Shown in pieces: positions 14,220 to 23,514 of a DNA stretch of 29,636 bases. The position numbers and the translations under genes were made by a program. The notes beneath the pieces are model-generated. The model was not told the origin of the DNA and searched no databases. It worked only from the letters and a program-made list of their open reading frames with translations. The stretch is from contig JACCVA010000032.1 in assembly GCA_013698435.1 (NCBI GenBank), forward strand, positions 1-29,636. Direction: 5' to 3'. Each line of letters opens with the position of its first letter. Within the stretch, counting starts at the first letter, position 1. The stretch comes from Nocardioidaceae bacterium (GTDB lineage Bacteria > Actinomycetota > Actinomycetes > Propionibacteriales > Nocardioidaceae).

Positions 14220-15998
14220 ATGGCACGGATGACAGCGGCCGAAGCGGCCGTGGAGATCTTGAAGAAAGAGGGAGTCACCCACGTTTTCGGCCTCCCCGGC
14301 GCCGCGATCAACCCCTTCTACAAGGCGATGAAGACCAACGGCGGGCTGCACCACACGCTGGCCCGACACGTCGAGGGTGCCTCGCACATGGCCGAGGGCT
14401 ACACCCGTGCCGCCGCAGGCAACATCGGCGTCTGCGTCGGCACCAGCGGTCCGGCCGGCACCGACATGATCACGGGGCTCTACTCCGCCAGTGCGGACTC
14501 GGTCCCGATCCTGTGCATCACCGGCCAGGCCCCGGTGGCCAAGCTGCACAAGGAGGACTTCCAGGCCGTCGACATCGCCTCTATCGCAAAGACGCTGACC
14601 AAGATGGCGGTCACCGTGATGGAGCCGGCCCAGGTGCCGGGCACCTTCCAGCAGGCGTTCCACCTGATGCGTTCGGGGCGTCCTGGTCCGGTGCTGATCG
14701 ACCTACCGATCGACGTCCAGCTCGCTGAGATCGAGTTCGACGTCGAGACGTATGCACCGCTCCCGGCGTACAAGCCTGCGGCGACCCGCGCCCAGGTCGA
14801 GAAGGCCATGGACATGCTCGCAGCGGCGAAGCGGCCGCTGCTGGTGTCCGGTGGTGGCGTGGTGAACGCCGACGCGGCGGACCTGTTGGTGGAGCTCGCC
14901 GAGCTGACCGGCGTCCCCGTCGTACCGACGCTGATGGGATGGGGCACGATCCCCGACGACCACGAGCTGAACGCCGGCATGGTCGGCCTGCAGACGTCGC
15001 ACCGTTACGGCAACGCCACCATGTTGGCTGCCGACTTCGTACTCGGCATCGGCAACCGGTGGGCCAACCGGCACACCGGCAGCGTCGAGACCTACACCGC
15101 CGGCCGCACGTTCGTGCACGTCGACATCGAGCCGACGCAGATCGGTCGGGTGTTCGCGCCCGACTACGGCATCGTGTCGGATGCGAAGGCCGCGCTCGAG
15201 CTGTTCGTCGCGGTGGCCCGCGAGCGCAAGGACGCCGGCTCCCTGCCTGACCGCGCGGCGTGGACCGAGGACTGTCAGCAGCGCAAGCGCACGATGTTGC
15301 GCAAGACCACCTTCGACAACGTCCCGATCAAGCCGCAGCGCGTCTACGAGGAGATGAACCGCGCCTTCGGCAAGCAGGCCCGCTACGTCAGCACGATCGG
15401 CCTCTCGCAGATCCAGGCCGCCCAGCTGCTGCACATCTTCGAGCCACGGCACTGGATCAACGCCGGCCAGGCCGGGCCGCTCGGCTGGACGGTGCCCGCC
15501 GCACTGGGGGTCGCCACGGCCGACCCGGACGGCACGGTGGTGGCACTGTCGGGGGACTACGACTTCCAGTTCATGATCGAGGAGCTCGCAGTCGGCGCCC
15601 AATTCAACATCCCCTACATCCATGTGCTGGTGAACAACGCCTACCTGGGTTTGATCCGGCAGGCGCAGCGCGGCTTCGACATGGACTACTGCGTGCAGCT
15701 GGCGTTCGACAACATCAATGCGCCAGAGCTCAACGGCTACGGAGTCGACCACGTCAAGGTGGCGGAAGGGCTGGGCTGCAAGGCGATCAGGGTCTTCGAA
15801 CCCGACGAGATCCTGCCCGCCCTGGAGCAGGCGAAGAAGATGATGGTCGAGCACCGGGTGCCGATCATCGTGGAGGTCATCTTGGAGCGGGTCACCAACG
15901 TCTCGATGGGCCTCGAGATCGACAACGTCACCGAGTTCGAGGAGCTCGCCGAGCACGGCGACGACGCCCCTACCGCTGTCTACGCCAACCTCGACTGA
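14220..15998 (+). CDS. gcl: Glyoxylate carboligase (tartronate-semialdehyde synthase)
   Basis: A 592-residue thiamine-diphosphate enzyme joining two glyoxylates to tartronate semialdehyde and CO2. It has the three domains of the acetolactate synthase family: N-terminal (VTHVFGLPGAAINPFYKAM), central FAD/structural domain (about 190-340) and C-terminal ThDP domain with GDYDFQFMIEELAV and VNNAYLGLIRQAQRGF. Val51 in RHVEGASHMAEGY takes the place of the conserved activating Glu, the known hallmark of Gcl that separates it from acetolactate synthase. ATG follows GCAGGAGCAACGAC. This gene is the entry of purine-derived glyoxylate into central metabolism. Confidence 0.98.
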   Translation: MARMTAAEAAVEILKKEGVTHVFGLPGAAINPFYKAMKTNGGLHHTLARHVEGASHMAEGYTRAAAGNIGVCVGTSGPAGTDMITGLYSASADSVPILCITGQAPVAKLHKEDFQAVDIASIAKTLTKMAVTVMEPAQVPGTFQQAFHLMRSGRPGPVLIDLPIDVQLAEIEFDVETYAPLPAYKPAATRAQVEKAMDMLAAAKRPLLVSGGGVVNADAADLLVELAELTGVPVVPTLMGWGTIPDDHELNAGMVGLQTSHRYGNATMLAADFVLGIGNRWANRHTGSVETYTAGRTFVHVDIEPTQIGRVFAPDYGIVSDAKAALELFVAVARERKDAGSLPDRAAWTEDCQQRKRTMLRKTTFDNVPIKPQRVYEEMNRAFGKQARYVSTIGLSQIQAAQLLHIFEPRHWINAGQAGPLGWTVPAALGVATADPDGTVVALSGDYDFQFMIEELAVGAQFNIPYIHVLVNNAYLGLIRQAQRGFDMDYCVQLAFDNINAPELNGYGVDHVKVAEGLGCKAIRVFEPDEILPALEQAKKMMVEHRVPIIVEVILERVTNVSMGLEIDNVTEFEELAEHGDDAPTAVYANLD

Positions 15999-16025
15999 GC
16001 CGTTACGACCGATCGCGACCTGACC

Positions 16026-17168
16026 ATGCCCCGCGTACTACTGGCCCCCGACAAGTTCAAAGGGACCCTGACCGCCGCTGAGGTGGCCGACCATCTGGCC
16101 GCGGGCATCGGCTCGGTACGTCCCGACGTGGAGGTCGTCGTCGTACCCGTGTCCGACGGCGGCGACGGGCTGCTCGACGCCGCCCACCGGGCTGGGTTCG
16201 AGCGGGTGCTGGTGCGTGCTGCCGGGCCGACAGGTGTGGCGGCGCAGACGTTGTACGTTCGGCGAGGTGCGGAGGCCGTGATCGAGCTGGCCGAGGTGTG
16301 CGGTCTTGGCCGGTTGCCGGACGCCGTGCCCGCGCCGGCCACGGCCACCAGCCGAGGCGTCGGTGAGGTCATCGCCGCCGCCCTGGACGCCGGCTGCACG
16401 CAGATCCTGGTCGGCATCGGCGGCAGCGCCTCCACCGACGGCGGAGCCGGCATGGTGCGGGCGCTCGGCGCCCAGGTGCGTGACTCCACCGGTCGACAGC
16501 TCGGCGAGGGTGGCAGCGCACTCGCGGAGGCGGCGGAGGTCGATCTTTCGGGACTCCACCGCGGTCTGGCCACGGCGACGATCACGGTTGCCTGCGACGT
16601 CGACAACCCTTTGACCGGCCCGGACGGGGCGGCCGCCGTCTACGGACCCCAAAAGGGGGCCGACCCCGAGCTGGTGACAACCCTCGACCAGGCGATGTCG
16701 GTATGGGCGGAGGTGGTGGCTGCTGCCACCATGCGCGACCTGCGGGAAACGCCGGGCGCAGGCGCTGCCGGTGGGGTCGGCTTCGGGGCCCTCGCTGTGC
16801 TCGATGCTGCCCTGCGGCCCGGCGCCGAGGTGGTACAGGAGCTCACCGGACTCGAGCAGTCCATGGCGGACGCCGACCTCGTCGTCACCGGCGAGGGTTC
16901 GTTGGACGAGCAGACCCTGCACGGCAAGGCGCCCGCGGGTGTCGCTGCGGCGGCCCGCAGAGCGGGGGTGCCCGTCGTCGCCGTCGCCGGTCGCTGTCTG
17001 CTCGACGCTCCCACGCTTCAACGGGCTGGGATCGGCGTCGCGTACGCCCTTGTCGACGAGGCGTCGTACGTCGAGGAGCCCTTCGAGGCGCCGGGACCGC
17101 TGCTCGAGCGGATCGGCGCCCGGATCGCCGCCCGGCTGCCGGAGCCGGCCGCCGGGAACCGCCCATGA
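16026..17168 (+). CDS. glxK: Glycerate 2-kinase (GlxK/GarK family)
   Basis: A 380-residue kinase that phosphorylates D-glycerate, in this family giving 2-phosphoglycerate. Recognised by LLAPDKFKGTLTAAEVADHLAAGI at the start, VPVSDGGDGLLDA, GVGEVIAAALDAGCTQILVGIGGSASTDGGAGM, VACDVDNPLTGPDGAAAVYGPQKGA and VVTGEGSLDEQTLHGKAP, all hallmark blocks of this family. It follows gcl by 27 bp and shares ATGA with allB, so it belongs to the same transcript. It completes the glyoxylate-to-glycolysis route. The ribosome binding site is weak. Confidence 0.97.
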   Translation: MPRVLLAPDKFKGTLTAAEVADHLAAGIGSVRPDVEVVVVPVSDGGDGLLDAAHRAGFERVLVRAAGPTGVAAQTLYVRRGAEAVIELAEVCGLGRLPDAVPAPATATSRGVGEVIAAALDAGCTQILVGIGGSASTDGGAGMVRALGAQVRDSTGRQLGEGGSALAEAAEVDLSGLHRGLATATITVACDVDNPLTGPDGAAAVYGPQKGADPELVTTLDQAMSVWAEVVAAATMRDLRETPGAGAAGGVGFGALAVLDAALRPGAEVVQELTGLEQSMADADLVVTGEGSLDEQTLHGKAPAGVAAAARRAGVPVVAVAGRCLLDAPTLQRAGIGVAYALVDEASYVEEPFEAPGPLLERIGARIAARLPEPAAGNRP

Positions 17169-18550
17169 CCCCCTCGCCGAGGTCCGACACAATCGACGCC
17201 GTGGCGAACACCGGCGCGGACCTCGTGGTGCGGGCCCGTCGCGCAGTCGTGGGCGACGCCGAGATCGCATGCTCGATCGCGGCGACTGACGGGCGCATAG
17301 TCGCCGTTGCACCGTACGACGCCAAGCTGGCCGCGACCGACACCATTGACCTGGCCGATGACGAGGTGCTGCTGCCAGGCCTCGTCGACACCCACGTGCA
17401 CATCAACGAGCCCGGCCGCACCGAGTGGGAGGGCTTCGCCTCCGCCACCCGGGCCGCAGCCGCCGGTGGCGTGACCACCGTCATCGACATGCCGCTCAAC
17501 TGCGTCCCGCCGACGACCACGCTGGAGGCGTTACGGGGCAAGCAGGCGGCGGCCGGTGACCAGATCGCGGTCGACGTCGGCTTTTGGGGCGGTGCCGTTC
17601 CCGGCAACGTCTCAGGCCTCGCCGCGCTGCACCGCGCCGGGGTGTTCGGCTTCAAGTGCTTCCTCATCCACTCCGGTGTCGACGAGTTCCCCCACCTGGA
17701 CCCAGCGGGCTTCGCGGCAGCGATGGAGGAGGTCGCCCGGCTCGGCGCGTTGATGCTGGTGCACGCCGAGGACGCCGGTCTGGTCGACGACAGCCGGGCG
17801 AAGGGGACCGCGTACGCCGGCTTCCTTGCCTCCCGGCCGGCGGCGGCAGAGAACGCCGCGATCGAACAGGTCATCGCCGAGGCCCGCGCGACCGGCGCTT
17901 CCACCCACCTGCTTCACCTCAGCAGTGCCGAGGCCCTTCAGCAGCTTCGCGTGGCCCGCGCCGACGGGCTCGACTTGACTGTGGAGACCTGCCCCCACTA
18001 CCTCTTCTTCGATGCTGAGGACGTGCCCGACGGAGCCACCGAGTTCAAGTGCTGCCCACCGATCCGTGAGGCGAGCAACCGGCAGGCACTCTGGGCGGGA
18101 CTCGCAGCCGGCGACATCGACATGGTCGTGTCCGACCACTCGCCCAGCACAGCGCACCTCAAGCGCGCCCCCGGAGGGCGCTCAGGAGGCGACTTCGGGC
18201 TGGCCTGGGGAGGCATCGCCTCGATCCAGGTCTCCCTGCCCGCCGTTTGGAGCGCGGCGCGGTTACATGGTCACGACCTCTGCGACGTGGTGAGGTGGAT
18301 GGCAAAGGTACCCGCCGACCGGGTGGGCCTGGCCCACAAGGGCAGGATCGAGGTCGGCGCCGACGCTGACCTGTGCAGCTTTGCCCCAGACGAACAGTTC
18401 GTGGTCGACGTGACCCACCTGGAGCACAAGAACCAGGTCTCCGCCTATGAGGGAAGCCGTCTGTTCGGCGTCGTACGGCGGACCTGGCTCCGCGGCGTAC
18501 CCGTCGACGGAGCACCCCATGGACGGTTCCTGCGGAGAGGACAACGATGA
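17165..18550 (+). CDS. allB: Allantoinase
   Basis: A 461-residue amidohydrolase opening the hydantoin ring of allantoin to give allantoate. It carries the binuclear metal site: VDTHVHINEPGRTEWEG (His77, His79), the bridging carboxylated Lys164 in FGFKCFLIHSG, MLVHAEDAG, THLLHLSSAEAL, and Asp324 in VVSDHSPS. The HINEPGRTEWEG variant and the KCF motif point to allantoinase rather than dihydropyrimidinase or dihydroorotase. ATG overlaps the glxK stop; an in-frame GTG at VANTGADL is an alternative that removes a short tail. The allE start overlaps its stop. Confidence 0.97.
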   Translation: MTPSPRSDTIDAVANTGADLVVRARRAVVGDAEIACSIAATDGRIVAVAPYDAKLAATDTIDLADDEVLLPGLVDTHVHINEPGRTEWEGFASATRAAAAGGVTTVIDMPLNCVPPTTTLEALRGKQAAAGDQIAVDVGFWGGAVPGNVSGLAALHRAGVFGFKCFLIHSGVDEFPHLDPAGFAAAMEEVARLGALMLVHAEDAGLVDDSRAKGTAYAGFLASRPAAAENAAIEQVIAEARATGASTHLLHLSSAEALQQLRVARADGLDLTVETCPHYLFFDAEDVPDGATEFKCCPPIREASNRQALWAGLAAGDIDMVVSDHSPSTAHLKRAPGGRSGGDFGLAWGGIASIQVSLPAVWSAARLHGHDLCDVVRWMAKVPADRVGLAHKGRIEVGADADLCSFAPDEQFVVDVTHLEHKNQVSAYEGSRLFGVVRRTWLRGVPVDGAPHGRFLRRGQR

Positions 18551-19374
18551 ACGGCTACTTCGCACCGCACGGTGGGCTGCCGCCGCAAACACGGCTCACG
18601 ACCGACCGAGCGCGCTTCAACGAGGCATACGTGGTGCTGCCGCGAGGGTCGATGTCTGACATCGTGGCCAGCCTGCTGCCTTTCTGGGACCAGACGCGAC
18701 TGTGGGTGCTCGCCCGTCCACTGTCCGGTTTCGCCGAGACGTTCAGCCAGTACGTCGTGGAGGTCGCGCCGGGCGGCGGAAGTGACCGGCCTGAGCCGAA
18801 CGCCGAGGCGGAGGCCGTCTTGCTCGTCCTCGAAGGCCACCTTGAGCTCACCATCGCCGGCGAGGAGCACCGCCTGGAGCCGGGTGGCTATGCGTACCTG
18901 CCGCCCGGCTGTGCGTGGACGGCGAGTAACACCGGTTCCGAGCCGGCGCGTTTCCAGTGGCTTCGCAAGGCCTACGAGCGCGTCGAGGGGATCGACCAGC
19001 CGGACGCCTTCGTGGTCAACGAGCGCGACGTCGAGCCGCTCGAGATGCCTGGCACCAACGGTGCCTGGACGACGACCCGGTTCGTCGACCAGGCGGACCT
19101 GCGCCATGACATGCACGTGAACATCGTCAACTTCGAGCCGGGTGGGGTGATCCCCTTCCCGGAGACGCATGTGATGGAGCATGGCATCTATGTCCTCGAG
19201 GGCAAGGCGGTCTATCTGCTCAACGAGGACTGGATCGAGGTCGAGGCCGGCGACTTCATGTGGTTGCGAGCCTTCTGCCCGCAGGCGTGCTACGCCGGCG
19301 GCCCCGGTCGGTTCCGCTACTTGATCTACAAGGACGTCAACCGGCATATGGGGCTCGGTCGTCTGTTCGCCTGA
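18547..19374 (+). CDS. allE: (S)-ureidoglycine aminohydrolase
   Basis: A 275-residue bicupin that converts (S)-ureidoglycine to (S)-ureidoglycolate and ammonia. The N-terminal cupin includes LVLEGHLELTIAGEEHRLEPGGYAYLPPG; the C-terminal cupin holds the metal site as in the plant enzyme: Glu, His and His in PFPETHVMEHGIYVLEG and Gln in FCPQACYAGG. The end LIYKDVNRHMGLGRL is family-typical. Its presence means allantoate is expected to be broken down by an allantoate amidohydrolase to ureidoglycine, yet that gene and a ureidoglycolate lyase are missing here. Last gene of the hyi operon, overlapping allB by four bases. Confidence 0.95.
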   Translation: MNGYFAPHGGLPPQTRLTTDRARFNEAYVVLPRGSMSDIVASLLPFWDQTRLWVLARPLSGFAETFSQYVVEVAPGGGSDRPEPNAEAEAVLLVLEGHLELTIAGEEHRLEPGGYAYLPPGCAWTASNTGSEPARFQWLRKAYERVEGIDQPDAFVVNERDVEPLEMPGTNGAWTTTRFVDQADLRHDMHVNIVNFEPGGVIPFPETHVMEHGIYVLEGKAVYLLNEDWIEVEAGDFMWLRAFCPQACYAGGPGRFRYLIYKDVNRHMGLGRLFA

Positions 19375-19405
19375 AGACGGGTCACGGCTGACTCCTTCCT
19401 AGTGA

Positions 19406-19420
19406 TTCCGAATGACGGAA
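19406..19420. promoter_or_regulatory. IclR-type operator, xdhA promoter
   Basis: TTCCG-AATGA-CGGAA is a perfect match to the shared palindrome. A second left half-site, TTCCA at 19427-19431, is exactly 21 bases further on. The 144-bp gap also holds TAAAGT (19461-19466), a candidate -10 with a poor -35, which would place the operator upstream of the promoter rather than within the early transcript. Confidence 0.65.
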
Positions 19421-19518
19421 AAACTTTTCCAAAACTCTTCCCCTTCGTCTTGGTCCGAAGTAAAGTCGCGAAAGCAGGAGATCTGGGGACTGGGTCACCG
19501 CACGAAAGGTAGGCGCGC

Positions 19519-21036
19519 ATGAGCACAACCGGGGTGAGCGTCAACGGGAAGAAGGCGGCGCTCGGCGCGATCCCACCGCACACCACGGCGCTGGACTGGC
19601 TTCGTGACCTGGGGATGACCGGGGCGAAGGAGGGCTGCGCGGAAGGCGAGTGCGGGGCCTGCGCCATCATGGTCGCGCGCCCCGCCACTACCGGCGACCC
19701 GAGCACCGAGTGGGTGGCGGTGAACGCCTGCCTGATCCCTGCCGCCGGCCTCGACGGCCAGGAGGTGCTGACCGCCGAGGGTCTGGGTACGCCGACGGCA
19801 CTCCATCCGGTGCAGCACGAGATGGCGGTGCGGGGCGGGTCCCAGTGCGGATACTGCACCCCAGGTTTCATCTGCAGTATGGCCGCGGAGTACTACCGCG
19901 CAGGCCGCTGCCAGCCGCAGTCGTCTGCTCCCCGGCCGAGCGGCCCCGAGCACAACGGCCACGACCCGAACCAACCGGGCGCCGAGGCCGATGCCGAGCA
20001 CGGACCCAACGGTTTCGACCTGCACGCCATGAGCGGCAACCTCTGTCGCTGCACCGGTTATCGACCGATCAAGGATGCGGCCTTTGCTCTCGGCGAACCT
20101 TCAGCCGACGACGCGTTCGCCGCTCGGCGTCATCAGCCACCGCCAGCGCCGGTGCCGACCCGTCTGAGCTTCGGCTCGGCGGAGTTCATCCGGCCGGCCG
20201 ACCTGCCGAGCGCGCTCCAGCTCTTGGCTGAGCGTCCTGACGCAGTGCTGGTTGCAGGCTCCACCGACTGGGGTGTCGAGGTGAACATCCGGGGGTCTCG
20301 AGCTTCGCTGGTCGTCGCCATCGACCGGCTTCCGGAGCTGCGCGAGCTGAGCGCCGGAGCCGACGAGATCCGGCTGGGTGCCGCCCTTACGCTCACGGAG
20401 ATCGAACGCCGCCTCGACGGGGAAGTGTCGCTGCTCGCCGAGATGTTCCCGCAGTTCGCCTCCCGGCTGATCCGCAACGGTGCCACGCTCGGCGGCAACC
20501 TGGGCACGGGCTCACCGATCGGTGACGCCCCTCCTGCTCTGCTCGCACTGGAGGCGCAGCTGGTGCTGGCGTCGGTCGACGGGGAGCGGGTCGTGCCGCT
20601 GGAGGACTACTTCACCGGGTACCGGCAGAGCGTGCGCGCCGCCAACGAGCTGATTAAAGAGGTGCGGATCCCCCGGCCGCTCGCCGGCCTCACCGCCTTC
20701 CACAAGATCGCCAAACGACGCTTCGACGACATCTCCAGCGTTGCCGTGGCGTTCGCCCTCGACGTCTCCGGAGGCGTCGTACGCCGGGCCTGCATCGGTC
20801 TGGGTGGTGTGGCGGCCACTCCGATCCGGGCCCGCCGGGCTGAGGCTGCTCTCGTCGGCGAGCCGTGGTCGCGTGAGACTGCGCGCGCCGCTGCAGACGT
20901 GATGGCAGCAGAGGGGACTCCACTCGACGACCACCGGGCCAGCGCCGACTACCGCGCGGCCATGCTCGGCCAGGCCGTGTTGAAGCTGTTCGCGGAGAAC
21001 CCGCTGACCCCGAGCCGGAACGGAGTGCCCGCATGA
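19519..21036 (+). CDS. xdhA: Xanthine dehydrogenase small subunit (2x[2Fe-2S] and FAD)
   Basis: A 505-residue electron-transfer subunit. Plant-type [2Fe-2S] cluster: GCAEGECGAC (Cys40, 45, 48) and Cys71; helical-domain cluster: QCGYC (110, 113) and CRC (176, 178). FAD domain from about 215: FIRPADLPSALQL, VLVAGSTDWGVEVN, and GATLGGNLGTGSPIGDAPP, then the CO dehydrogenase-flavoprotein C-terminal domain. Between the two halves of the second cluster there are 62 residues instead of about 31, a Pro/His/Glu-rich insertion (about 130-165). It passes electrons from the Mo subunit to NAD. ATG follows GAAAGGT. It overlaps xdhB by ATGA and starts the xdhABC-guaD operon. Confidence 0.97.
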   Translation: MSTTGVSVNGKKAALGAIPPHTTALDWLRDLGMTGAKEGCAEGECGACAIMVARPATTGDPSTEWVAVNACLIPAAGLDGQEVLTAEGLGTPTALHPVQHEMAVRGGSQCGYCTPGFICSMAAEYYRAGRCQPQSSAPRPSGPEHNGHDPNQPGAEADAEHGPNGFDLHAMSGNLCRCTGYRPIKDAAFALGEPSADDAFAARRHQPPPAPVPTRLSFGSAEFIRPADLPSALQLLAERPDAVLVAGSTDWGVEVNIRGSRASLVVAIDRLPELRELSAGADEIRLGAALTLTEIERRLDGEVSLLAEMFPQFASRLIRNGATLGGNLGTGSPIGDAPPALLALEAQLVLASVDGERVVPLEDYFTGYRQSVRAANELIKEVRIPRPLAGLTAFHKIAKRRFDDISSVAVAFALDVSGGVVRRACIGLGGVAATPIRARRAEAALVGEPWSRETARAAADVMAAEGTPLDDHRASADYRAAMLGQAVLKLFAENPLTPSRNGVPA

Positions 21037-23504
21037 GCCACCTCTCGCAACGACCCGACGTCGCGGAGGTCGGGAAGGCGATCCCGCACGAGTCCGCTGC
21101 CCTGCACGTCACCGGCCACGCCCTCTACACCGACGACCTGGTGTTCCGCACCAAGGATGTGCTGCACGCCTGGCCGGTGCAGGCGTCACACCCCAGGGCA
21201 CGGATCACCGGGCTCGATATCGAACCGGCGTACGCCGTCGCGGGCGTCGTGCGGGTGCTCACCGCAGCCGACGTACCCGGGACCAACGACGCCGGCGTGA
21301 AGCACGACGAACCGCTGTTTCCTGACGAGGTGCGCTTCTTCGGACACGCGGTGTGCTGGGTGCTCGGTGAGACGCTGGAGGCGGCCCGGTTGGGCGCCGC
21401 AGCGGTCAAGGTCGACTATGAGCCGCTGCCGTCGCTGATCAGCGTGAAGGAGGCGATCGCCGCCCACGCCTTCCAGGGAGCACAGCCGACCGTGGAGCGT
21501 GGCGACGTCACCACGGCGATCGACCAGTCGGCCCACGTCTTCAGCGGTGAGTTCGAGTTCTCCGGGCAGGAGCACTTCTACCTCGAGACGCACTGCGCCC
21601 TCGCCCACGTCGACGAAGGGGGGCAGGTGTTCGTGCAGAGCAGCACGCAGCACCCTTCGGAGACACAGGAGATCGTGGCCCACGTCCTCGGGCTGCACAG
21701 CCACGAGGTGACGGTGCAGTGCCTGCGGATGGGAGGCGGGTTTGGTGGCAAGGAGATGCAGCCGCACGGGTTCGCCGCCATCGCGGCGCTCGGCAGCGTG
21801 CTGACCGGACGACCGGTCCGGCTGCGTCTGAACCGGACCCAGGACCTGACCATGACCGGCAAACGGCACGGCTTCCACTCCCAGTGGCGGGTGGGGTTCG
21901 ACGACGACGGGATGATCCAGGCGCTGGAGGCCACCCTGACCGCCGACGGCGGCTGGAGCCTTGACCTCTCCGAGCCGGTGCTGGCGCGAGCGTTGTGCCA
22001 CATCGACAACGCGTACTGGATCCCCAACATCCGGGTCACCGGCCGGATCGCGAAGACCAACAAGACCTCTCAGACGGCGTTCCGCGGTTTCGGTGGTCCG
22101 CAGGGGATGATCGTGATCGAGGACATCCTGGGTCGCTGTGCCCCGCAGCTGGGACTCGAGCCCGCGGCGCTGCGCCGCCGCAACTTCTACCGCTCGGTCG
22201 ACGGGCAGGACCAGACCACCCCGTACGGGCAGCCGGTACGCCACCCGGAGCGCATCAGCGCGGTGTGGGACGAGGTGCACGAGTCGGGCGAGGTCGCGCG
22301 TCGACGCGAGGAGATCGAGCGGTTCAACGCTGAGCACCCCGACACCAAGCGCGGGCTGTCGGTCACACCCGTCAAGTTCGGCATCTCGTTCAACCTCACC
22401 GCCTTCAACCAGGCCGGCGCCTTGGTGCACGTCTATAAGGACGGGTCCGTGCTGATCAACCACGGCGGCACCGAGATGGGCCAGGGCCTGCACACGAAGA
22501 TGCTGCAGGTGGCCGCGACCACCCTGGGCGTGCCGCTGGCCAAGGTCCGGCTCGCGCCCACGCGTACCGACAAGGTCCCGAACACGTCGGCGACCGCGGC
22601 GTCGTCCGGCGCTGACCTCAACGGTGGTGCGGTCAAGAACGCCTGCGAGCAGATCCGGGGACGCCTCGAGCAGGTCGCGGCGAGCGGCCTCGGCGTGGCG
22701 GCGGCCGACATCAGGTTCGTCGACGGGGAGGCGCAGGCGCTCGGACGCTCAGCGCCGGGACTGTCGTGGGGGGAGGTCGTTCGCACGGCCTACTTCCAGC
22801 GGGTGCAGCTGTCCGCTGCGGGCTACTACCGCACCGAGGGTCTTCACTGGGACTCGTCGGTGATGCACGGCTCGCCGTTCAAGTACTTCGCCTACGGGGC
22901 CGCTGCGACCGAGGTCGAGGTCGACGGGTTCACTGGCGCCTACACCACCCGGCGGGTCGACATCGTGCACGACGTCGGCGACAGCCTGTCGCCGCTGATC
23001 GACATCGGTCAGATCGAGGGTGGATTCGTCCAGGGCGCCGGCTGGCTCACCCTCGAGGACCTGCGTTGGGACGAGAGCGACGGCCCGATGCGTGGCCGGC
23101 TCTCGACCCAGGCCGCCAGCACCTACAAGCTGCCCAGCCTGTCGGAGATGCCGCTGGACTTCCGGGTGACGCTGCTCGAGCGCGCCCACGAAGAAGGCGC
23201 TGTCTACGGCTCCAAGGCCGTCGGTGAGCCACCGTTGATGCTCGCCTTCTCGGTACGCGAAGCGCTACGTGAGGCAGCGGCCGCTTTCGGGCCAGCCGGC
23301 ACCAGCGTGGACCTGGCCTCGCCGGCGACCCCGGAAGCGGTCTGGTGGGCGCTGAGCGAGGCACGCAGCAGCCACGACAAGGGCCATCTGGCCGAGGGCA
23401 AGCCCGGCGCCAGGCCGGACCAGCCTGACCCGGACGCCCCGGTCCGCGTGCCTGAGTCCGAGGCCGCGCAGGTCGTCGTCCCTCAGCTGTTGACCGAGGC
23501 GTAG
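21033..23504 (+). CDS. xdhB: Xanthine dehydrogenase large (molybdopterin) subunit
   Basis: An 823-residue molybdenum hydroxylase subunit oxidising hypoxanthine and xanthine to urate. Seen: N-terminal VTGHALYTDDLVF; substrate Glu region SGQEHFYLETHCALAH; Mo-cofactor loops GGGFGGKEMQ and EMGQGLHTKMLQVA; substrate Arg in QTAFRGFGGPQGM; and the catalytic base Glu732 in VGEPPLMLAF. The Glu and Arg pair is the combination for purines rather than aldehydes or nicotinate. The last 50 residues are a Pro/Asp/Lys-rich tail (HLAEGKPGARPDQPDPDAP) outside the usual fold. Translationally coupled to xdhA; XdhC follows to mature the cofactor. Confidence 0.97.
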   Translation: MSHLSQRPDVAEVGKAIPHESAALHVTGHALYTDDLVFRTKDVLHAWPVQASHPRARITGLDIEPAYAVAGVVRVLTAADVPGTNDAGVKHDEPLFPDEVRFFGHAVCWVLGETLEAARLGAAAVKVDYEPLPSLISVKEAIAAHAFQGAQPTVERGDVTTAIDQSAHVFSGEFEFSGQEHFYLETHCALAHVDEGGQVFVQSSTQHPSETQEIVAHVLGLHSHEVTVQCLRMGGGFGGKEMQPHGFAAIAALGSVLTGRPVRLRLNRTQDLTMTGKRHGFHSQWRVGFDDDGMIQALEATLTADGGWSLDLSEPVLARALCHIDNAYWIPNIRVTGRIAKTNKTSQTAFRGFGGPQGMIVIEDILGRCAPQLGLEPAALRRRNFYRSVDGQDQTTPYGQPVRHPERISAVWDEVHESGEVARRREEIERFNAEHPDTKRGLSVTPVKFGISFNLTAFNQAGALVHVYKDGSVLINHGGTEMGQGLHTKMLQVAATTLGVPLAKVRLAPTRTDKVPNTSATAASSGADLNGGAVKNACEQIRGRLEQVAASGLGVAAADIRFVDGEAQALGRSAPGLSWGEVVRTAYFQRVQLSAAGYYRTEGLHWDSSVMHGSPFKYFAYGAAATEVEVDGFTGAYTTRRVDIVHDVGDSLSPLIDIGQIEGGFVQGAGWLTLEDLRWDESDGPMRGRLSTQAASTYKLPSLSEMPLDFRVTLLERAHEEGAVYGSKAVGEPPLMLAFSVREALREAAAAFGPAGTSVDLASPATPEAVWWALSEARSSHDKGHLAEGKPGARPDQPDPDAPVRVPESEAAQVVVPQLLTEA

Positions 23505-23514
23505 GGGGATTCTC

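Noticed and set aside
19375..19518. Purine riboswitch in front of xdhA
   Set aside because: No purine-aptamer-like three-stem arrangement with its conserved loops is visible; the palindromic operator explains the region better.
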